Below, piece after piece: positions 54,866 through 64,000 of a stretch of 64,000 nucleotides of DNA (position 1 is the first letter of the stretch; every line of letters starts with the position of its first letter). The stretch covers positions 3,782,001-3,846,000 of the forward strand of contig JAKULF010000007.1 of the NCBI GenBank assembly GCA_022661535.1. The letters run 5' to 3'. The notes beneath the pieces are model-generated. The model did no database searches, was not told the DNA's origin, and saw nothing but the letters and a program-made list of their open reading frames with translations. The translations under genes were made by a program, and so were the position numbers. This DNA comes from Eutypa lata (lineage: Eukaryota > Ascomycota > Sordariomycetes > Xylariales > Diatrypaceae).

Positions 54866-57763
54866 CTACTTCAACTCCTGCGCAACCAACCTCAAGACCT
54901 CCTCGACGCCCTTCCGCGCGTTCCTCGGATCCTTCGCGATGCCCTGCCAGACCTCGCCGTGGCGGGGCTCGACGGCGGCGCACTTCCCCAGGACCTCGTC
55001 GCGCTTCTCCTGGGTGCCGTGCTCGAGCAGGAAGCGGTAGTACCAGGCCCAGGCGTCGCCGACGTCGGCGTCGCGGACGAGGGCCTTCTCGAACCAGGCC
55101 TGGGCCTTCTCGAGGCGGCGCTCGCCCCAGAAGATCCGCGCCACGGCCACCAGGAGGGCCGGGTCGTTGTCGACCTCCTTGATGGCCTCGAGGGCGCGGG
55201 GCTTGCGCTGCGGCCGCGCCGTCAGGTGCCAGATCTTCTCGCTCCAGAGCGGGCCCTGCTGCGCCTTCGGCACGTCGCGCAGCGCCCGCTCCATAAGCGT
55301 CTCGGCCTGCTTGGTGTTCTGCGCCCGCCGCTCGACGCGCACCGACTCGCACCAGAGCTCCGGGGACTTGGGGACCGCGAGGCGCGCCCGGTCGAGGACG
55401 GAGCGCGCTTTCGGGAGCTGGCCTAGCTTCTCCTCGAGGCGCGCGTACAGGAGCCAGAGCGGCACCGAGGCCGGCACGGCCTTCACGCCCGTGCTGTAGG
55501 CTTCGCGCGCCTGCAGGGGCTTGCCGAGGTCCTCGTAGATCTGGCCTTTCATCATCCAGAGCTTGGCGGCCTGGGGGAAGAGGTTGAGGGCCTGCTGGAC
55601 GAGGTCGAGGGCGGCGTCCGGATCGTTCTGCTGGCGCTCGAAGGCCACGCTCTTCATCCAGACGCGGTCGGTCGGGGCCTCCTGGCGCGCCGTCTTCAGC
55701 AGCTCGCGGGCCTGGTCGAGCTGGTCGTTCTCCGCCTCGAGCTTGACCGCCGCCAGCCAGATGTCCTCGTTGTTCGGGTTCTGCTGGAAGGCCCGCGCGA
55801 GCACGCGCCGCGCGTTGTCGATCTCACCCGCCTGCCACTTCTCCTTCGCGAGCATCATCCACAGGACCTCGCTGCGCGGACAGGCGTTGACGGCCTTCTC
55901 CAGTACGGCCCACAGTTCCTCCCTGGAGCCGTGGTTCCTTTCTAGGTCGGCGGCTGCGAGCCAGGTCGTTTTGCTCGTGGGGAATACCCTCAGCGCATAC
56001 GCGTATATGGCCCTGGCGGTTTCGTACGTGCCCCTATTAATGCTTGCACGTGCGTCGTCTAACCAGGTGTCTTTGCGATCGTCGTCTTCGTCGAGACCCC
56101 ATCCGAGAGTTTCCCGGACTATAGCGCCGCACGTAATAATGGCACCTTCTTGCTCGCACTTCTCTGCCTCCGCTATCCATTCCTCTCGTTTCGGCATGGC
56201 TGATTCTTTGGCGAGGACTTGAACAGCACGTTTCATGACGTTGACCTTCTCTCCTGAGCCGAGTTGCTCTTGTAATCTCGCAGCCGCTATCCAAATCTCA
56301 TGTGATGTTGGAACGTGCTTGCGAGCTTTGTTGAGGACCTTCTGGGCATTCTCGGGAGTTTCAAGACGAGCTAATGCGAGCCATAGATCGACCGATAATG
56401 GAATCAGTTCCGTAGCCTTTGCAAGCATTAATCTAGCATCATCGGGGTTTTCTTCCAGGTTGACTGCTTCCTTCCAAAGAGCTTCTGACTCGGGTATGTG
56501 ATCTAGTGCATGTCGAATCACGCGTTTCTTAGACCGTGTATCGTCCTCCAGCTTCATAGCTTCTACCCATAGGCGCACCGAGCGGTTATTCTTTTGAATA
56601 GCTTGTGCTGCAATGACCTTGGCATTCCGACCCTCGTTCAACCGAATATTCTCCAGCCAAACATCCTCATTCTTGGGACAATGTTGACATCCACGAGCTA
56701 TGACGCCACGCGCCGCAACAATCTTGCCTGCGAGCTCCTCTATACGAGCCGCAGCTATCCAACCGGGACCATTCGTGGGATTGGTTTTGATGACGGACTC
56801 GAGAAGCTCTCTAACTCGGTTAACATCGCTGACTTGAGGAGCACCCTCCGAAATTGATGACTTGGCTAGGCTAGTAAGGTAGCCTTTGGGATCAACACTC
56901 GTGGCGCTACCCCCTACGTTCGTGCTGGCTCCATTCTGTGAGGCTTGGTCAAGCCTAACTTGAAGAACCTTGTCTCTGGCCTGTCCGATCTTGGCAAAAT
57001 TGGTCATGGTCCCATCCTGGCTATTTGAAGTAGCTGCCGAAGCGCTGCCATCGTCGTTCACAGTTGCGCCGAGCTCGCCGGTAGTACTTGCTGCCGCTAA
57101 CACACTGTCTGGAACAGCGTAGAAGCGCTCGTGCCTCGCCTGTCTGTTCCTTCTATTCTTCCCCGTCAAATCTCCGACCTCGGGTAAATTTGCCCACTGC
57201 TCTTCGGTGACGTTTTCAAGTCCACGTTTTAAGTCGGCGAACTGGTGAGATATCTTGGGGTTCTGTCGCTCGTATTCATCTTGTTCGGCTTGTTCTCGTG
57301 CTTCCCTATTCGTGAAATAATAACGGTCGGTAATCTGTTCAACTAATTTTGGGATAAACGGTGAACTAGTTGGAAGGAAAAGGGTAAAAAGGTGATAGGG
57401 GTAGACTAACCTTCTTACTTTGCGACGCTTGTCCATCTTCTCGTCTATATCGCGGTAGATGCGATCTGCCTCATCATCATCTTTGTCGTAGATACCGCCA
57501 GCGAAGAGACCGACCTCGTTGTCGGGATCCTGGTAGCGCTCATCGTTTTCGTCATTGTCGTCGTCTTTCTTGGCACCTGCAGCATCACCGAAGCCTAGCT
57601 GGGCTGCTCGCTTAGCGAGAGCCTCTTTGATCTGATCCTCTGATGGCCCTTCTCGAGCAGGTCCTAAATCTGATCGAGTGGTGAAACCTGTAGCACCACG
57701 CCCAAGACCGGCGACGTAGTTCTCGGGCGCGGGCTGGTTCAGGAAATCTCGTCGCCCCGTCAT
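54866..57763 (-). CDS. prp1: Pre-mRNA splicing factor Prp1/Prp6 (U4/U6.U5 tri-snRNP)
   Basis: Prp6 (fission yeast Prp1) is the HAT-repeat scaffold that joins U5 to U4/U6 in the tri-snRNP in the nucleus. Exons 57763-57411 and 57305-54866 give 930 aa, the family length. The N-terminal PRP1_N domain reads RRDFLNQPAPENYVAGLGRG and TTRSDLGPAR, then DNEVGLFAGGIYDKDDDEAD. Removing the 105 bp intron joins MDKRRKVR to REAREQAEQDEYER, the conserved order. HAT/TPR-like repeats fill about 300-900 (for example PKNEDVWLENIRLNEGRNAK; PTSKTTWLAAADLERNHGS). The intron keeps the frame open, so the unspliced reading adds 35 residues. The 3' third has much higher GC at third positions than the 5' part. It diverges from DIM1. 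Confidence 0.95.
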   Translation of the reverse strand: MTGRRDFLNQPAPENYVAGLGRGATGFTTRSDLGPAREGPSEDQIKEALAKRAAQLGFGDAAGAKKDDDNDENDERYQDPDNEVGLFAGGIYDKDDDEADRIYRDIDEKMDKRRKVRRLVYPYHLFTLFLPTSSPFIPKLVEQITDRYYFTNREAREQAEQDEYERQNPKISHQFADLKRGLENVTEEQWANLPEVGDLTGKNRRNRQARHERFYAVPDSVLAAASTTGELGATVNDDGSASAATSNSQDGTMTNFAKIGQARDKVLQVRLDQASQNGASTNVGGSATSVDPKGYLTSLAKSSISEGAPQVSDVNRVRELLESVIKTNPTNGPGWIAAARIEELAGKIVAARGVIARGCQHCPKNEDVWLENIRLNEGRNAKVIAAQAIQKNNRSVRLWVEAMKLEDDTRSKKRVIRHALDHIPESEALWKEAVNLEENPDDARLMLAKATELIPLSVDLWLALARLETPENAQKVLNKARKHVPTSHEIWIAAARLQEQLGSGEKVNVMKRAVQVLAKESAMPKREEWIAEAEKCEQEGAIITCGAIVRETLGWGLDEDDDRKDTWLDDARASINRGTYETARAIYAYALRVFPTSKTTWLAAADLERNHGSREELWAVLEKAVNACPRSEVLWMMLAKEKWQAGEIDNARRVLARAFQQNPNNEDIWLAAVKLEAENDQLDQARELLKTARQEAPTDRVWMKSVAFERQQNDPDAALDLVQQALNLFPQAAKLWMMKGQIYEDLGKPLQAREAYSTGVKAVPASVPLWLLYARLEEKLGQLPKARSVLDRARLAVPKSPELWCESVRVERRAQNTKQAETLMERALRDVPKAQQGPLWSEKIWHLTARPQRKPRALEAIKEVDNDPALLVAVARIFWGERRLEKAQAWFEKALVRDADVGDAWAWYYRFLLEHGTQEKRDEVLGKCAAVEPRHGEVWQGIAKDPRNARKGVEEVLRLVAQELK

Positions 57764-58215
57764 GACGAAAGAAAGTAGAAAAGGATTGCCCGAGCTCCGT
57801 TATGCGCGGACAGATTTTTGTCGCGAATATGTATCAAATAAATAAAACAGTATATAAAAATAAGCGTCGTTAATGGATGCGCTCCTAACTAGGATATCGC
57901 TGCAAATGGCCAACGCCAGATTTTATCTTGGTATAAAGGAATGACGGAACAATAACTACCTAGGTAACTGGAAGTTGCAATAGAAAGCTTCAGAAAATCC
58001 GCGTCGGTCGTTCACTGACGGAAGATCCACTATTGCAAGCACCATGCAAAGTACCTAAGTACCTTTCCGGGGCTAGTGGCAAGCTATCTAAGTTAATGCA
58101 GCTCGATAACGATAACAAGACGATCTGAGCTCTCAACACCAAAAAAAGTTATCGTAGATAGAAATGCCCCTCCATCGATAATTTCTGTCTGCACAATTTC
58201 AAGATAGTCACAGCA
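57764..58215. promoter_or_regulatory. Shared divergent promoter of PRP1 and DIM1
   Basis: These 452 bases separate the divergent start codons of a splicing factor and an rRNA methyltransferase. No TATA box or ORF stands out. Co-regulation through shared sequence is possible but not shown. Confidence 0.45.
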
Positions 58216-59813
<1,598 letters not shown>

Positions 59814-60359
59814 GTCAGGCAGGCAAGCAGGCTTGAGTTAAGTCGGTGAAACTCAATGAAAGCCACGACGAGTGACGATCATCTTGCTGGCGTTGGTTGG
59901 GAGGGTCTTTTCCGGTTCAAGCACAAAGAGAGAGCATAGAGTGGAGTTGTGGCGTATATAAAAGGGGGGAATACTCAAAGGGTGCTGCTTTAAATATATC
60001 ATTTGATAAGTCGTTTTGACTATTTACATTATTACGCATCAGATGTGACTCTACGCTACCACAAGATAACTCATATATTCTAACTATACCCAGATGAAGA
60101 AGAGTGATATGTTGCTAGTCAGGACTATGCGAAGGACTCTTTTCTGAAGGACAAAGAGATGTGGTTATGTGACATATCCATCGTTTCAGCTTTGCTAATG
60201 GTTGAAATTCTTCAGGTCAGGGACTAGGTAGTTATATAGCAGAGGCTCTCCCACGCCCATGAAGAAGCAACATACGCAACTTTACCAGTCTTATTCATAC
60301 CACCACTTCTCACCAACATAAGAGATAATTAAAACTAACCACACACACACGAAAGCACA
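59814..60359. other. Intergenic spacer with TATA-like sequence
   Basis: No gene is visible. The spacer covers the DIM1 3' side and the promoter of the next small gene, with TTATATAGC at about 60232-60240, roughly 120 bases before its ATG. Confidence 0.45.
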
Positions 60360-60686
60360 ATGTCGAGATCCAACCGCCCTTTTCTAATGACAGGGCCGCT
60401 ATCGCCACCCCCGCCAACGCATCCACGCATAACATATGCCCCGAACGGAGACTTGATTTGCAACCTCGGAGGAGAGACCTTCGCACAAGGCGTTGTTAGC
60501 CGGTGGCAGAACACCATCTGCATCGGCATAGCCGTGACCGTCAGGGTCGACCAACCGAACGGGATGGTGGTGATGGAAGGGAAGAGGATCAACCTCTCCC
60601 TTGAGCAGTTCCGCCGGCTCGTGGCCGCGGCCCCGCAAATCGAGAGGGAGATATCGCACCTCGAGGAGGAGATATCGCACCTCTAG
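60360..60686 (+). CDS. Small protein with weak PC4-like resemblance, 108 aa
   Basis: A single exon starts at CACAATGTC. The protein reads MSRSNRPFLMTGPLSPPPP, then ITYAPNGDLICNLGGETF, then a strand-rich stretch (ICIGIAVTVRVDQPNGMVVM), then EGKRINLSLEQFRRLVAAAP and a helical tail. Strand-strand-turn-'G(K)xIxLxxEQfxxL'-helix is reminiscent of the PC4/Sub1 ssDNA-binding transcription cofactor fold, but the match is loose and the usual Lys-Gly motif is not clear. The C-terminus ends in two copies of EISHLE-type sequence, the product of an 18 bp tandem duplication (GAGATATCGCACCTC repeated). Codon use is coherent and a TATA-like box precedes it, so I think it is a real gene, perhaps lineage-restricted. 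Confidence 0.55.
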   Translation: MSRSNRPFLMTGPLSPPPPTHPRITYAPNGDLICNLGGETFAQGVVSRWQNTICIGIAVTVRVDQPNGMVVMEGKRINLSLEQFRRLVAAAPQIEREISHLEEEISHL

Positions 60687-62407
60687 ATAGGCGACGAGAC
60701 CGACGATCGTGACGGTGGCCGTGGAGAATAAAGCTTGGGGCGGGGCACAAGAGGAGGGTGGAGTGGAGAGGCGAGGGGTTAAGGGACGAAAGCACCGATG
60801 TAACGGGTAGGCTTGGGTTAGGATATATGGATGGTTGGATGGAATATTAAGAGGGTTCACTCGAGATGGTGGTGGTGTCTTGTTAGGGAGATGTAAATTC
60901 TATGGTTTATTTCGAGAAAGATTGGATAAAACGTTTTCGTAACATTTCGAGTTGAAGGTAGGTAGCAAAGCATAAGAACTTTTTTTTACATATAAAAATG
61001 ATAATGTATTATTCTTAGCATATAAACGAGATGGCGTTTAAACCAAGATGATATATTAGATGTTGTGGAATAAAAGGGGAGGCAGAAGGGGCAGGAATGA
61101 CTGGTACGAGGCACCAACGGCTCTCCTCATCCGTGGTTCGGAGACTGATTCGAACTAGATGAGCGATTGTGCTTTTGAGAAATAGAGACATGCTACTCAT
61201 GTGCAATACACATTAAGTCAAGTACTAAATAAAAACCGCGTCCTCCTAGGACGAGGTAGCATCACCAGTCTCAAACTTATCACCTCGATGTTAACAAGCG
61301 ACGTTAACAAATAGATCCGAACAACTAGCATCTTATTGATTCGCTGATTTAGACATAATGTCGGGTCCGAGCCTGCTATAGTCCCCGAAGTTTCAATGTC
61401 ATCATCCTCATTACTATCACGCCTGCCGCCAGCCAGCCAGCGCTTTCCCCAACGATGACAGATTGCCGCGCCATCTGGGACGCAAACAATATGTGGAAGC
61501 TAGCAGACATTGTGATTGTGGTGCTATATGCATCTATATAAGCTAATATTTTTCCTCTCACGAGAAACTTCGTTCAATAGGAGACGAAACGGGGTCATGC
61601 TGACGAGGGATCGATTCGACCGGCTGGCGGCTTTGATCCCAAGATTGAGGCCCCGACATCCTATCTCCCGCGGATGGCTTATTGCTTCAGTGGTAATAAA
61701 GCTATGTATATATGCTGCAACACAGCCGGAGAGCTTGTGGAAAATGAGAAGCACTCTGGCAATACCACAATAAAGATGAAATAGAGTAGCAGCGCAGATG
61801 GGCCCCATCGGGAGCACCCAGGAGTGTTCGCCTGGGATAATGACGAGTAGTCAAGAATGGTGAAGGCTGATAACATAAATGGAGAGGCAACCGACAACAG
61901 CATTTATGGGACTGGCCTGACACGCCGCGAGGCTTGTTCTATCATGGGCTCTCTGACTCTGTTCAACTCTTCGGTTGTAGTTCATGACCTCAGCTAGATG
62001 CATGAATTCCGAGACCAGTGTGTTAGTGGGAGGCGGCAATCCCCCCCCCAGGAGAGTATAACCTGTATAGCGTGTAGCCCCTGAGAAGCAGTTCACTACG
62101 ATGCTCTCCTCGATACCTGCACCTCATTCGTTACTGTGTTTGGAACTACACAATTGGCTGGTTGAACACGCCGCCCATCGAAAGCAGTACGAATCGAGGA
62201 AAGGCAAGATGAACATATAAAATCAAACCGTATTCCAGGAGTATATTATTACTTGAAACCCTTAAGACACCGTCCCTTAGGTACGTACTATGGGCTAGTG
62301 AATTTCCTGTCATAACACATGTAAACGACTCGTGATATCAATTACCCCTATCCATCCATCCGACCACAAGGAAAAACCATACCCATATCCTTTGTTTTTG
62401 CGATTAT
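60687..62407. other. Intergenic region without a recognisable gene
   Basis: Frames such as 61516-61773 (+), 61524-61817 (-) and 61679-61923 (-) overlap one another on both strands and have no family resemblance. It covers the 3' sides of the two flanking genes. Confidence 0.5.
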
Positions 62408-63003
62408 TTATTTGCCCCCGCCGAACCAGCTAGAAACCCCGCTCTTCGCCTTGGACGCCTCGGCCTCGACCTTCTTATCGAACTCGTCGACCTTCTTCAG
62501 CGCAGCGTCCTTAGCGTTCTTCGCGTAGGCCTCACCCTCGGCCGCCGACCGACTCAGCTCCGCTCGGGTCTTACTAGCCTGTTTTGCGCGCGCACATTAG
62601 CTCTGCATAGGTCTATGGGGAACGGGCATACCTAGCTAGGTATGTGGCTCGGGATATATATACAACACGTGTATGCGACGGGTAAACTTACAGCGTTGTC
62701 AAACTTGGCGCCTGCTTGCGCGCCGTACTTCTCGGCTTCCTTCTCGGCCTCCTTTCCGCGGCCGGGCAGCTCCGACCGGAGTCTCGAGGAGACGGAATGC
62801 GCGTCGGCTGTGGGGAAGTGGTTAGATGTTAGCATATATATGTACGATACGTATAGTAATAAGAACCCAGTCGCTGCGATCTTCTGCATACCTTCGGCTT
62901 GCCTCTGGGCGACCTTAGGCTCACCACCAGCTTGGTAGAGGTAGTAGCCAACTCCGCCGACGGCAGTGACGCCAACTAGGAGGGGTAATCTGGATCTGGC
63001 CAT
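62408..63003 (-). CDS. Small membrane-anchored protein, fungal 'calcofluor white hypersensitive' type
   Basis: Three exons, 63003-62892, 62807-62692 and 62578-62408, give 132 aa. The N-terminus MARSRLPLLVGVTAVGGVGY continues into YLYQAGGEPKVA: one hydrophobic segment that looks like a membrane anchor or mitochondrial inner-membrane signal. The rest is a highly charged Ala/Lys/Glu amphipathic helix region (RGKEAEKEAEKYGAQAGAKF; AKNAKDAALKKVDEFDKKVE) ending in SSWFGGGK, like LEA or apolipoprotein-type repeats. Related small proteins are annotated as 'calcofluor white hypersensitive' in many Pezizomycotina, a label from a yeast cell-wall screen that does not define the role. All junctions follow GT-AG (donors GTATGC, GTAAGT). 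Product start and length look complete. Confidence 0.8.
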
Positions 63004-64000
63004 GTTGGTGGTTGTTGCTTGTTGCTTGTTATCGAGATTTATCTGGTTGGTTTGCTTTATTCTTCCTTTACGGAGCGAGCTTCTGATGATGAATTGATGA
63101 TTTGTTTGTTGGAATAATGTTGACGATATTTAGAAGAGTCTTAAAAGGGTCGAGGGGATATGGTTCACGTCATTGGGAGAGGGGAGCCCTTGGGTAACAC
63201 TTAATACATGGATATATACATACATTATACGCCTACTATGTAACTACATACCTTAAAGTTGGTTCGCATTAACGGCAGTCCTAGTTGCTATTACTGCATG
63301 GATTATGCACCATGACACTTGACAATACTCCAAGGTTCTGCCCATGTTCTCCTCAGCTTCCTTCAAGCTGGAAACCATTCGACATCAGGTGCTTTCGGTT
63401 CTCACCTCTCTGATTCGCGAGTTGCAGTATCATTGTGATTTCGAGGTACATGACGTATTGACGTGGGGAGCGGGGCTATAGGTCACGTTCTAGTCCCAAG
63501 CAGGACTCGCTGTTTCCGTTTACGTTTGGTGACCATGACCCGCGACAATCGGCTGTCCACCAATAGTAGCGCGTCTAGCACCAAAGTGTAGCGCCTTATT
63601 GAGTCCAGCCTCTTCTAACCAGGTACCTCTAGTTTTCAATTACATCATTTGAAAGGAATTGGTTATCGTGAATTCCATCTATCACGACAGCTTCCATCCT
63701 ACATACTTTGTATGAAGCTACAGTTGTCACCTCTTCACTTCTCCTTCCGAGCTTTACATGACGACAGCCATTCTCTCATGTCAAGAATATGAATGTAACT
63801 CTTGCCGTCTCGGCATTCTTCACAATTCTGGGCTAAGTACATAGTAGTTGTCTAGGACGTACAGTAGAGGTCCATCCTTTTTTATAAAAAAAATTAATTA
63901 ATCATAGCCTCCTTCGTCATCGAGACTACCTAACATAACTAGTTTCCCAGTTCAAATGGTCTAGCGCCGTCCTGCCAACCTCAATTGACCTTCCTACTTA
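63004..64000. other. Intergenic region at the right edge
   Basis: The first part is the promoter of the small membrane-anchored gene. No ORF with coding character is seen in the remainder. Confidence 0.5.

Noticed and set aside
55563..56222. 219-codon ORF antisense to PRP1
   Set aside because: Ser/Arg/Ala-rich shadow of HAT-repeat coding sequence; no start context or family match.

Overview
The window looks like nuclear DNA of a filamentous ascomycete (Pezizomycotina, most likely a Sordariomycete; species not determinable). The evidence is short spliceosomal introns with GT-AG ends and CTAAC/CTGAC branch points, fungal gene families (VAC7, PRP1/PRP6, DIM1, a Skd3-like ankyrin-AAA+ protein, F-box proteins, a PL4 rhamnogalacturonan lyase, a G1/A4-like secreted protein), and an 8.2 kb AT-saturated island almost without CpA/TpG, the signature of repeat-induced point mutation (RIP).

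Layout. 1-2.0 kb has no gene. 2.0-3.8 kb holds a conserved unknown protein (-). 5.7-7.9 kb holds two ribosomal protein genes, RPL10 (-) and RPL30 (+), that diverge from a 527 bp spacer with a Tbf1-type box. 9.9-12.0 kb holds a secreted rhamnogalacturonan lyase (+). 12.3-22.1 kb is the most unusual part: the two ends of one minus-strand secreted G1/A4-like gene lie about 9 kb apart, separated by an 8.9 kb insertion that is bounded by TA and imperfect terminal inverted repeats and has a RIP-saturated core. 22.7-24.9 kb holds a UBA-like/ankyrin/AAA+ protein (-). 27.0-29.2 kb holds a coiled-coil protein (-). 30.4-30.7 kb is a 275 bp MITE with perfect 30 bp inverted repeats and TA target duplication. 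31.3-32.6 kb holds an F-box protein (-). 32.6-42.4 kb is gene-poor. 42.4-45.2 kb is VAC7 (+). 47.3-47.6 kb is a probable frameshifted gene relic. 48.5-49.8 kb is a second F-box-type protein (+). 50.6-50.9 kb is a possible SAT4/rhodopsin-type membrane-protein relic. 52.1-53.3 kb holds a metallo-beta-lactamase-fold hydrolase (+). 54.9-57.8 kb is PRP1/PRP6 (-), divergent from DIM1 (+, 58.2-59.8 kb). 60.4 kb holds a small protein with weak PC4 resemblance (+). 62.4-63.0 kb holds a small membrane-anchored protein of the fungal 'calcofluor white hypersensitive' type (-).

How the genes fit together. Most are housekeeping and unlinked in function: ribosome (RPL10, RPL30), 18S rRNA dimethylation (DIM1), splicing (PRP1) and vacuolar phosphoinositide control (VAC7). 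The accessory part (about 9.9-25.4 kb and 30-52 kb) carries secreted plant-polymer and peptidase-like functions, F-box proteins, gene relics and mobile DNA. Exon boundaries were worked out by reading splice signals together with protein continuity. No expression data or database search was available.
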